Shown here one piece after another: positions 49,626 to 57,150 of a stretch of DNA of 64,000 nucleotides. The position numbers were made by a program, and so were the translations under genes. Numbering within the stretch: position 1 is the stretch's first letter; every line of letters starts with the position of its first letter. Under the pieces are notes generated by a model that saw nothing but the letters and a program-made list of their open reading frames with translations, was not told the DNA's origin and did not search any database. The DNA is from Nocardiopsis suaedae (GTDB taxonomy: Bacteria; Actinomycetota; Actinomycetes; Streptosporangiales; Streptosporangiaceae), in contig NZ_JAQFWP010000039.1 in the NCBI RefSeq assembly GCF_027706745.1, forward strand, positions 1 to 64,000, written 5' to 3'.

Positions 49626-51497
49626 TCAGCGGCCGCCGGTGTGCTCGCCGGTGCGGCCGCCGGACCCGTGGTCGAACCGCGTCAGCTCGGGCGGGCGGAC
49701 CACGAAGGGGAGCATCATCCCCATGTCCTCGTGCTCCAGCAGGTGGCAGTGGTGCATGTACCTGCCGGTGGCGCCCTCGAAGGGGCCGATGACGTCGGCC
49801 ATCTGGGCCGCCGGGACCCGGATCACGTCCTTCCAGCCGTGCTCCAGCTCCGGGACCGGCACCGAGCCGATCTGTACGACCGGCTCGCGGGTGCCTCCGA
49901 CCTCCGGGTCGAACCCGCCGACGTCGAAGGTGCGGCGCCCCAGCGCCTGGAAGGTGATCAGGTGGACGTGCATCGGGTGCATCGGCGCCGGGTCGGCCAG
50001 GTTGAGGAAGCTCCACTGCTCCCAGGCGCCCAGCTCGACGATGAACCCGAGGGCGTCGTCGAAGGCGCGGGACACCCTGCGGTAGGTGCGCGGCTCCTCC
50101 TCGCCCTCCCGGAGCACCTGGACCACCCCGTCCGAGGGGACCTCCACCTCCGCCGGGTCGGTCTCGACCATCTCCCACATCTCCGGGTGCCCGCCGCCGC
50201 CGACGGTGCCGGGCGGGGTGAGCACGATGAGCCGGTGCACGTGCTCCGGCGCGTTGTCATGGGTGATGCGCCGGAACGACGAGAGCACGGGCGGGAGCAC
50301 GAAGCCGTCCGCGACCGGCTCCTCGCCCACCCGGATCTGCATGACCTGCGGGAAGGGGATCCCACCGTCGGGGTCGGCTTCGCCCGGCGCGGCGCCCTCG
50401 GGCACGTTGACCAGGCGCAGCGTGCGCCCGCGCAGCCGGGAGAAGTCCACCAGCAGGTCCGCCCGCTCGGCGGGGGCGGCCACCAGCGGACCGTCGACCC
50501 GCGCCGGGCGCGCCATCAGCCCGCCCTCGGTGCCGATCTGCCGCACCGCCCAGCCGACGTCCTCGCCGGTGTCCTCGTCGATGAGGGAGAACCGGTAGGT
50601 GCGCGCGTTGGAGGCGTTGAGCAGCCGGAACCGGTACCAGCGCGCCTCGGCCTCGAAGTAGGGCCAGATCACCCCGTTGACCAGGGTGTAGGGGCCGGTG
50701 AAGGGGAGGGTGACGTTGACGCCCTCCGCGTCCTGGCCGACGATCCGGGTCTTGTGCAGCAGGCGGCCGGTGAGCCGGTCCCCGTCGTCGGTGTCGATGT
50801 TGCGGTCGGTGATGATCAGCGGCACCTCGTGCGCCCCGGACGGCAGGCCCAGCGCGTCCTCCTCCTCATCGCGGAGCAGGTAGAGGCCGTGCAGCCCGGT
50901 GTAGACGTTCCACCGGGTGATGTCCATGGCGTGGTCGTGGTACCAGAGGGTCATCGACCGCTGGTCGTTCGGGTACTCGGCGAGCATCGAGCGCCCCGGC
51001 AGCACCGCGTTCTGCGCCCACCCGTCGTTGCCCGCCGGGGTCGCCGCGCCGTGCAGGTGGGTGACGATCCACGGCGGCAGCTCGTCCACGCCCTCGACGA
51101 TCTCGGCCTTGGGGCCGCGCCCCGGGGTGTTGGAGGGCGGCGGCGCGCCGTCCTCCCGGGGCTCCTCGGCCGCGGTCACCGGATAGCCCCCGCTGATCCG
51201 GTTGGTCCACGAGATCCGGAGCGGACGCCCCCGGCGCGCCTCGATGGTCGGGCCGGGGAAGTGGCCGCCGTAGGCCCACACCCGCGTGGGCGGGAGCTGG
51301 GAGTGCAGGCGCACCCAGGTGGCGCGCAGCTCCACGGTGACGCCCTCGCGGCCCTCCCGCTCGGAGGGCGCCAGGCGCGGCGGGATCCGCAGCGGGTCCA
51401 GGAAGGGCGTCAGCCCGGCGCACCGCTCGGCCTCGGTCCCGGCTTCGCCGTCGAGCGGCTCGGCGGGGCCGGTGATCTTCTCCAGAAGTTCCGACAA
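49626..51497 (-). CDS. Multicopper oxidase (CotA/phenoxazinone synthase-like)
   Basis: 623 aa, three cupredoxin domains. All four copper motifs are present: HLHGAATPAGNDGW, TLWYHDHAMDITRWNVY, HPMHVHLITFQ and YMHHCHLLEHEDMGMM, the last with the T1 Cys and Met ligand. It oxidises phenols or metals with O2 reduced to water. The segment order and long N-terminal extension recall phenoxazinone synthase, bilirubin oxidase and CotA rather than laccases with signal peptides; no signal peptide is seen. The first in-frame start is TTG with AGGAG only two bases ahead, an unusually tight spacing that may lower translation. A perfect palindrome (51553-51568) upstream is a candidate operator. Confidence 0.9.
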   Translation of the reverse strand: MSELLEKITGPAEPLDGEAGTEAERCAGLTPFLDPLRIPPRLAPSEREGREGVTVELRATWVRLHSQLPPTRVWAYGGHFPGPTIEARRGRPLRISWTNRISGGYPVTAAEEPREDGAPPPSNTPGRGPKAEIVEGVDELPPWIVTHLHGAATPAGNDGWAQNAVLPGRSMLAEYPNDQRSMTLWYHDHAMDITRWNVYTGLHGLYLLRDEEEDALGLPSGAHEVPLIITDRNIDTDDGDRLTGRLLHKTRIVGQDAEGVNVTLPFTGPYTLVNGVIWPYFEAEARWYRFRLLNASNARTYRFSLIDEDTGEDVGWAVRQIGTEGGLMARPARVDGPLVAAPAERADLLVDFSRLRGRTLRLVNVPEGAAPGEADPDGGIPFPQVMQIRVGEEPVADGFVLPPVLSSFRRITHDNAPEHVHRLIVLTPPGTVGGGGHPEMWEMVETDPAEVEVPSDGVVQVLREGEEEPRTYRRVSRAFDDALGFIVELGAWEQWSFLNLADPAPMHPMHVHLITFQALGRRTFDVGGFDPEVGGTREPVVQIGSVPVPELEHGWKDVIRVPAAQMADVIGPFEGATGRYMHHCHLLEHEDMGMMLPFVVRPPELTRFDHGSGGRTGEHTGGR

Positions 51498-51552
51498 AAC
51501 TCCTACCCCCGTTCTTCTGTTGTCCCGAGTATCGGCGGCGGAATGCGGAAAA

Positions 51553-51568
51553 GGAAAGCGCGCTTTCC
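51553..51568. promoter_or_regulatory. Perfect 16-bp palindrome upstream of the multicopper oxidase gene
   Basis: ggaaagcgcgctttcc, 56 bases before the oxidase start. A related half (ggaaagcggg) follows at 51670. A regulator binding site is likely; which one is unknown. The rest of 51498-51884 shows no gene. Confidence 0.5.
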
Positions 51569-51884
51569 ATGATCGATTGCCGCGGAAAAGAGGCGGAGGT
51601 CACCCGAACTCGGCGTCTTTGGTCGGTCAACCGCGTTGACCTGGTCGAACAGTGTCGGATACGAAAAAGGAAAGCGGGTGTTCGGGTGAAGTCCGGGCAT
51701 CGTTCCATTCTGGCCGGAGTTGGACGCCTGGTGTCCGAATTCGGTCATCCGGGGGCGGAGGGGGAATGGATTCCCGGGTGGGTGCCCGGTCCCCGCCGCC
51801 GCGGCGGCCGCTGCGGGGGTCGCCGGGAGCCGGCTCCGACTTGCCGGTCGCTCCATGTTTCGGAGGCGTTGCGCGGGGTAGGAA

Positions 51885-51898
51885 TGGGAGCGCTCCCA
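51885..51898. promoter_or_regulatory. CelR/CebR-type operator
   Basis: TGGGAGCGCTCCCA is exactly the 14-bp palindrome bound by the LacI-family CelR of Thermobifida fusca and CebR of Streptomyces, which are released by cellobiose. It lies 35 bases upstream of the LPMO start, predicting repression relieved by cellobiose. Confidence 0.88.
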
Positions 51899-51933
51899 CA
51901 GCCCGGACACCCGCACCGGACCACGGAGACATC

Positions 51934-52602
51934 ATGCGAGGTCATGCACATCCCCCCATCCCCCGACGCGTCCTGACCCCCTTCACCCTGCTCGCGGCGG
52001 CCGCGCTCGCCGTGCTCCCCTGGGCCTCCCCGGCCAGCGCGCACGGGTCGATCATCGACCCCGCCTCCCGCAACTACGGCTGCTGGGAGCGCTGGGGCGA
52101 CGACCACCTGAACCCGGACATGGCGCAGGAAGACCCCATGTGCTGGCAGGCGTGGCAGGACGACCCCAACGCCATGTGGAACTGGAACGGCCTGTACCGC
52201 AACAACGTCGACGACGACCACCGCGGCGCGGTCCCCGACGGGCAGCTGTGCAGCGGCGGGCAGACCGAGGGCGGCCGCTACAACGCGCTGGACGAGCCCG
52301 GCGCCTGGAAGACCACCGACGTCGGCTCCGACTTCTCGCTCCACCTGTACGACCAGGCGAGCCACGGCGCCGACTACTTCCAGGTCTACGTGACCGAGCA
52401 GGGCTACGACCCCAAGACCGAGCCGCTGACCTGGGACGACCTGGAACTCGTGCGCGAGACCGGCTCCTATGACCCGGCCCAGGACATCACGTTCGACGTC
52501 AGCGCGCCGGGCCGCACCGGCCACCACGTGGTCTTCACCATCTGGAAGGCCTCCCACATGGACCAGAACTACTACATCTGCAGCGACGTGAACTTCACGT
52601 AG
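51934..52602 (+). CDS. AA10 lytic polysaccharide monooxygenase (E7/TfLPMO10A-like)
   Basis: 222 aa. A 36-residue signal peptide ends at ASPASA, so the mature enzyme starts with the copper-binding His37 (HGSIIDPASRNYGCWERWG). The second brace histidine is His144 in YDQASHGADYFQVYVTEQGY, and the C-terminal KASHMDQNYYICSDVNF is family-typical. The sequence is very close to the T. fusca AA10 LPMO called E7, which oxidatively cleaves crystalline cellulose (and chitin). There is no extra carbohydrate-binding module. The CelR-type operator just upstream supports a cellulose role. A hairpin terminator follows at 52613-52654. Confidence 0.95.
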   Translation: MRGHAHPPIPRRVLTPFTLLAAAALAVLPWASPASAHGSIIDPASRNYGCWERWGDDHLNPDMAQEDPMCWQAWQDDPNAMWNWNGLYRNNVDDDHRGAVPDGQLCSGGQTEGGRYNALDEPGAWKTTDVGSDFSLHLYDQASHGADYFQVYVTEQGYDPKTEPLTWDDLELVRETGSYDPAQDITFDVSAPGRTGHHVVFTIWKASHMDQNYYICSDVNFT

Positions 52603-52612
52603 CCCCGGACAG

Positions 52613-52654
52613 CCGCGGACCCGCCCCCTCCGAGCGGCCGGGGCGGGTCCGCGG
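52613..52654 (+). terminator. Perfect 15-bp hairpin after the LPMO gene
   Basis: ccgcggacccgcccc (52613-52627) and ggggcgggtccgcgg (52640-52654) with a 12-base loop, 10 bases after the stop. Confidence 0.85.
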
Positions 52655-52694
52655 TTCCTGAAGCGCTGTGGTCCGGGGACTTCTCCGGTGCCCC

Positions 52695-52751
52695 GGCGAT
52701 GCGGATCTCGTCTTCGGCGACCTTGCAGACCAAGCGGTGCTCAGAGAACAG
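52695..52751 (-). pseudogene. C-terminal fragment of a YoeB/Txe-like toxin
   Basis: The minus strand reads LFSEHRLVCKVAEDEIRIA, matching the C-terminal beta-strands of YoeB/Txe mRNA interferases (usual form EHRLVYKVEGDEIRI). The catalytic tail (RYHY) and all upstream sequence are missing, and there is no antitoxin gene. It abuts the stop of the TctC gene, so an old toxin-antitoxin locus was probably deleted here. Confidence 0.55.
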
Positions 52752-52753
52752 GG

Positions 52754-53752
52754 CTAGTCCACCCCCTGGCGCTCCAGCAGGTCGTCGACGGTCTCCTGCT
52801 CCTCGGCCAGGAACGCGCCGAAGCGGTCGCCCTCCAGGTAGGCGTCGGTCCAGTGGTTCTCCTCCAGGGCCTTGCGCCATTCCGGGCTCGTGCGCATGTC
52901 GGCGAGCATGCCCGTCAGCTCCTTCCGGCGCGCGTCGCCGATGCCCGGCGGGGCCACCAGCCCCCGCCAGTTGGTGAACTCCAGGTCCAGGCCCAGCTCC
53001 CGCAGGGTCGGCGCGTCGATGCCGGGGACGCGCTCGGCGCCCGTCACCGCCAGCGGGCGCAGCTCTCCGGCCGCGATCGCGTGGCGGTACTCGCCCGCGC
53101 CCGCCGCCGCCACGTCGATCTCGTGGCGCAGCAGTGCCGCCAGGGTGTCGCCGCCGCCGTCGTGGCGCACGTACCCCAGGCTCCCCGGCTCCAGGCCCAG
53201 CTCCTCGCCGATGAGCAGCAGGGCCAGGTGGTCGGGTCCGCCCCGGGTGGACCCGCCGCCCAGGCGCAGCACCGTGTCCGGGTCCTGCCAGTCCTCGGCG
53301 AGCTGCTCGAATCCGGTGTAGGGGGAGTCGGCCGGGACCAGGACCACCTCGGGCTCCTCCAGCAGCCGCGCGATCGGCGTGGTGTCGGCGGGGGTGTACT
53401 GCGACCCGCGCACCTGCGCCCCCGCGACCAGGCCGAGCCCCATCTGCAGCAGCAGGCGCCCGTTGCCCTCCTCGTGCACGGTGCGGGCCAGGGCCGCCGT
53501 GCCCGCCCCGCCCTGCAGGTTGAACACCTCCGGCGGCCCCGGCACCCCCGGCTCTGCGGCGAGCGCCTCGGCCAGCGCCCGCGCGGTGGTGTCGTACCCG
53601 CCTCCCGGCGGGTTGGGCACCATCACCCGCAGCTCCGGCGGGCGCGGCTGGGGCCCCCACAGCGCGAGCGCGGTCAGCGCCGCGGCCGCGCACAGCACGA
53701 GGGCGGCCCCGGCCGCGAGGAGGGGTCGCGGAGACCTGGGGCCGCCCGGCAT
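52754..53752 (-). CDS. TctC/Bug-family substrate-binding protein, second copy
   Basis: 332 aa. An N-terminal hydrophobic helix (LLAAGAALVLCAAAALTALA) anchors or exports it. VMVPNPPGGGYDTTARALAE and VFNLQGGAGTAALAR are the ligand loops of Bug-type receptors (extracytoplasmic, carboxylate-binding), and the ending NHWTDAYLEGDRFGAFLAEE is family-typical. It is the fourth gene of the tctC-tctB-tctA transcript, 18 bases after tctA. Two binding proteins for one permease suggest either broader specificity or a sensor role for one of them. Confidence 0.88.
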   Translation of the reverse strand: MPGGPRSPRPLLAAGAALVLCAAAALTALALWGPQPRPPELRVMVPNPPGGGYDTTARALAEALAAEPGVPGPPEVFNLQGGAGTAALARTVHEEGNGRLLLQMGLGLVAGAQVRGSQYTPADTTPIARLLEEPEVVLVPADSPYTGFEQLAEDWQDPDTVLRLGGGSTRGGPDHLALLLIGEELGLEPGSLGYVRHDGGGDTLAALLRHEIDVAAAGAGEYRHAIAAGELRPLAVTGAERVPGIDAPTLRELGLDLEFTNWRGLVAPPGIGDARRKELTGMLADMRTSPEWRKALEENHWTDAYLEGDRFGAFLAEEQETVDDLLERQGVD

Positions 53753-53770
53753 GTGCGTGCTCCTTCGTGC

Positions 53771-55312
53771 TCACGGGGTGGTGGTCGTGTCCTCCTTCTC
53801 CGCGCCCTCGGCGGGGGCGCCGGCGGCGGTGGCCGGTGCGCCCTTGCGCAGGCGCTTGACCAGCGGCCACACCAGCACGACCACGGTCAGCCCCAGCAGG
53901 GCCGCCGAGTACGGCGAGGTCACGAACGTCGTCCAGTCACCGTAGGAGATCTGCAGCGCCTGGCGCATCGACCGCTCCATCATGCTGCCCAGGATCAGCC
54001 CCAGGATCATCGGCGCGGCCGGGAACCCGTTCTGCCGCATCAGGTACCCGACGACGCCGAAGCCCAGCATCAGCCACAGGTCGAACACCGAGAAGCTCAG
54101 CCCGTACACGCCGACCACGCAGAAGACCACGACCAGCGGGATCAGCACCGCCCGCGGCGTCTTGAGCACCTTGGCGAACAGCGGGATCAGTGGCAGGTTC
54201 AGCACCAGCAGCACGATGTTGCCCACGTACATGCTGGCCACCAGGCCCCAGAACATCTCCGGGCGGTCCGAGAGCATCATCGGCCCCGGCGTCACGCCCA
54301 GCACCAGCAGCGCGCCCAGCAGGATCGCCGTGGTGCCCGACCCCGGCACGCCCAGGGTGAGCATCGGCACGAACGAGCCGACGGCGGCGGCGTTGTTGCC
54401 CGCCTCCGGGGCCGCGACCCCCTTGGGGTTGCCACTGCCGAAGGTGTCGCCGTCCTTGGCGATGCGCTTCTCCATCGAGTACGACAGGAACGAGGCCACG
54501 GTGGCGCCCGCGCCGGGCAGCACGCCGGTGAAGAAGCCCAGGATCGACCCGCGGCCGGTCGGCCCGGCGATCCGGCCCAGCTCGCGGCGGTTCAGCCGGA
54601 GCGAGCTCATGGCGCCGTCGGCGCCGCCGGCGCCCCGGCGGGCCAGCATCGAGAACACCTCGGCCAGCGCGAACAGCCCCAGCGCCACGATGAGGAACTT
54701 GACCCCCTCGTACAGCTCCGGCATGCCGAAGGTGAAGCGCAGGGTGGCGGTCTGGGAGTCGATGCCCACCAGGGACACCATCACCCCCGCCACCGCGGCG
54801 ATCAGGCCCTTGGTGATGTTGCGCCCGCCCAGGGTGACCACGGCGGTCAGGCCCAGGACCATCAGCGCGAAGTAGTCGGCCGGCCCGAAGCTGACCGCGA
54901 ACGACGACAGCGCCGGGGCGATCAGCATGAGCAGCACCACGCCGATGGTGCCGCCGGTGAAGGAGGCGATGGCGGCGATGGCCAGCGCCTTGCCCGCGGC
55001 GCCCTTGCGCGCCATCGGGTAGCCGTCGAAGGAGGTGGCCACCGTTCCGGCCACCCCGGGCGCGTTCAGCAGGATCGACGACGTCGACCCGCCGAAGATC
55101 GCCCCGTAGTACACCCCGGCCAGCATGATGATGGCGGTGGTGGGGTCCATGCCGAAGGCGATCGGGATCATCAGCGCGATCGCGCTCATCGGGCCCAGCC
55201 CCGGCAGGATGCCGATGACGGTCCCGGCGAGCACGCCGATGAAGACGAAGAGCAGGTTCTCGGGGGTGAAGGCGACGCCGAACCCGGCCCCCATCTGCTG
55301 CAGAGTTTCCAC
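53771..55312 (-). CDS. tctA: Tripartite tricarboxylate transporter large permease
   Basis: 513 aa, about 11-12 helices. It is the large membrane subunit that imports carboxylates delivered by TctC, driven by an ion gradient. The signature LPGLGPMSAIALMIPIAFGM is followed by AGVYYGAIFGGSTSSILLNA and GVAGTVATSFDGYPMARKG, which are diagnostic for TctA. GTG start with GAGGAG 6 bases ahead. It follows tctB after 26 bases. Confidence 0.95.
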   Translation of the reverse strand: METLQQMGAGFGVAFTPENLLFVFIGVLAGTVIGILPGLGPMSAIALMIPIAFGMDPTTAIIMLAGVYYGAIFGGSTSSILLNAPGVAGTVATSFDGYPMARKGAAGKALAIAAIASFTGGTIGVVLLMLIAPALSSFAVSFGPADYFALMVLGLTAVVTLGGRNITKGLIAAVAGVMVSLVGIDSQTATLRFTFGMPELYEGVKFLIVALGLFALAEVFSMLARRGAGGADGAMSSLRLNRRELGRIAGPTGRGSILGFFTGVLPGAGATVASFLSYSMEKRIAKDGDTFGSGNPKGVAAPEAGNNAAAVGSFVPMLTLGVPGSGTTAILLGALLVLGVTPGPMMLSDRPEMFWGLVASMYVGNIVLLVLNLPLIPLFAKVLKTPRAVLIPLVVVFCVVGVYGLSFSVFDLWLMLGFGVVGYLMRQNGFPAAPMILGLILGSMMERSMRQALQISYGDWTTFVTSPYSAALLGLTVVVLVWPLVKRLRKGAPATAAGAPAEGAEKEDTTTTP

Positions 55313-55338
55313 GTGCGACTCCTCAGGTCAGAAAGGGC

Positions 55339-55887
55339 TCAGAAGGGCAGCGGCCCGGTCGGCAGGGCGACCCGCAGGAAGTCCGACATGGCGAAGTACA
55401 GGACCGCCGAGACGCCCACGGCCACCAGCGCGTTCGCCCAGTGCCGCCGGTAGCCCAGGTACCAGGTGGCGGCGGCGATGTAGGCGGTGGTGGAGATGAG
55501 GAACCCCAGCGGCTCCAGCAGGGCGATGTACAGCCCGATGGAGGCCGCGAACAGGGCCAGCTCCTTGCGCGGGTCGGTCAGGCGCCCCAGCGCCGGGCGG
55601 GCGGCGGCGGGGCGCGCGGGGGCCCCGCCGCCGGTCTGGTCGGAGTCGGACCCGGTCCCGGACGGCTCACCGGAGTCCTCCTCCTCGTCCGCGTCGTCCT
55701 TCTGGAAGAACAGCACCGCGGCCAGGACCAGCAGCACCGCGCCGAGCCACTTGGGCAGCGTCGCCGGCTGCACCGGCACGCTCACCGCGGTGAACTCCTC
55801 CAGGGTGAACGCCAGGTAGAGGTAGCCGACGGCGAGCACGCCGACCGCCGCGCCCAGGACGCGGTTGGAGAAGGTGAACGGCTTCAT
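55339..55887 (-). CDS. tctB: Tripartite tricarboxylate transporter small permease
   Basis: 182 aa with four helices (near 8-27, 45-62, 110-150 and 155-172) and a long acidic/Ser loop between helices 2 and 3 (about 65-105). The segment order and the C-terminal ALVAVGVSAVLYFAMSDFLR are those of TctB. The acidic insertion is larger than usual. The ATG overlaps the stop of the upstream tctC gene (ATGA). Confidence 0.9.
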   Translation of the reverse strand: MKPFTFSNRVLGAAVGVLAVGYLYLAFTLEEFTAVSVPVQPATLPKWLGAVLLVLAAVLFFQKDDADEEEDSGEPSGTGSDSDQTGGGAPARPAAARPALGRLTDPRKELALFAASIGLYIALLEPLGFLISTTAYIAAATWYLGYRRHWANALVAVGVSAVLYFAMSDFLRVALPTGPLPF

Positions 55888-56906
55888 CGGCCCTCCTCGT
55901 CCTCGATCAGCCCGATCTTCATGAGGATCGCGGCCGAGTCCGTGCTCGACTGGTCGAGGAAGTCGCCGAACTCCTCGCTCCGCATGAAGGAGTCGGTCCA
56001 GCCGAGCGCCTCGGTCTGCTTCTTCCAGGACTCCTCCTCGGTCATGTCCGTGAACAGGTCCTCGTAGTAGGCGACCTGCTCGTCGGTCATGTCCGGCGGC
56101 CCCATGACACCGCGCCAGATGTCGTAGGTGAAGTCCACGCCCTCCTCCCGGAGGGTGGGGGTGTCCGGGAGGGTGGAGGCGCGTTCGGCGCCGGAGACCG
56201 CCAGGGGGCGCAGGTCGCCGGACTCCACCAGCCCGGCCGCCTCGGAGCCGCCGGTGACCACGGCGTCCACGTGGCCGCCGACCGCCTGGGTCATCGCCTC
56301 GCCGCCGCCGTCGAAGGGCACGTAGTTGATGGCGGTGGGGTCGATGCCCGCGGCCTCGACCGCCCCGGCCAGCGCGACGTGGTCCATGCTGCCGGGGGAG
56401 GACCCTCCGGCGATGCTCACCTGCCGCGGGTCCTCCTTCAACCGGTCCACCATGTCGCCCCACGACTCGATGGGCGAGTCCTCCGGGACGAGGTAGACCA
56501 TGTTCTCGGTGGCCAGTCGCGCGATCGGGGTGAAGTCCTCATGGTCGTAGGTCGACCCGCCCATCAGCGGGACGAGGCTGATCGGGGGGCTGGTGACGAA
56601 CAGGCGGGTGGGGGTGTCGGGGGTCTGGGCGACGTAGGCCCACCCGATCGAGCCGCCGCCGCCCGGCTTGTTCACCACCTGGACGGGCTCGTCCACCAGG
56701 CCGCCCTCCTCCAGGACGCGGCCGGAGGTGCGGGCGAGGGTGTCCCAGCCGCCGCCGGTGGCCGCGGGGGCGATGATCTCGATGGGGCGGTCGGGCTTCC
56801 AGGGGCCGCCGTCCTCCTGCTGCCCGCCGCCGGTGCCACACGCGGTGGCCGCCAGCGCCAGTGACGCCAGCGCGGCGGCCGCGGCGACAGGACGTGCGCG
56901 GAACAT
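55884..56906 (-). CDS. tctC: TctC/Bug-family substrate-binding lipoprotein
   Basis: 340 aa. A lipoprotein signal (ALASLALAATACGTGG, lipobox LAATAC) tethers it outside the membrane. Ligand loops are IIAPAATGGGWDTLARTSGR and VVNKPGGGGSIGWAYVAQTP, with AGGSSPGSMDHVALAGAVE in the second lobe. It captures a di- or tricarboxylate and passes it to TctAB. ATG with GGAG 5 bases ahead; a longer frame exists but would bury the lipobox. It is first in the tctCBA-tctC2 transcript and divergent from the CitAB-like two-component genes that probably sense the same substrate. Confidence 0.93.
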   Translation of the reverse strand: MFRARPVAAAAALASLALAATACGTGGGQQEDGGPWKPDRPIEIIAPAATGGGWDTLARTSGRVLEEGGLVDEPVQVVNKPGGGGSIGWAYVAQTPDTPTRLFVTSPPISLVPLMGGSTYDHEDFTPIARLATENMVYLVPEDSPIESWGDMVDRLKEDPRQVSIAGGSSPGSMDHVALAGAVEAAGIDPTAINYVPFDGGGEAMTQAVGGHVDAVVTGGSEAAGLVESGDLRPLAVSGAERASTLPDTPTLREEGVDFTYDIWRGVMGPPDMTDEQVAYYEDLFTDMTEEESWKKQTEALGWTDSFMRSEEFGDFLDQSSTDSAAILMKIGLIEDEEGR

Positions 56907-57024
56907 GCTGTCTCCAGGTACGGGGTGCGGGAATGGTGCGCGGGCCACAGGCCCACGTGAGGTGACACACATGTAAACAGCGGGAAATCCGCCGGAAAAG
57001 CGTTCTGTCGGTTGCGGGGGCAGT

Positions 57025-57052
57025 GGTCGTAGTGGATGTTCCGGTCGTAGTG
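57025..57052. promoter_or_regulatory. Direct repeat in the tctC/citA divergent promoter
   Basis: ggtcgtagtg occurs at 57025-57034 and 57043-57052, spaced 18 bases start to start. Direct repeats of this spacing are usual for dimeric response regulators, so it is a candidate site for the CitB-like regulator. Confidence 0.45.
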
Positions 57053-57150
57053 TTCACGGCCCGCCGCCCCGGCCCGGCCGGGTCCCCTCGCACGTCCGTG
57101 ACATGCGACGATTGCGCGGCACACCGTCGGCGGCGATCGAGGAGGGGCGC

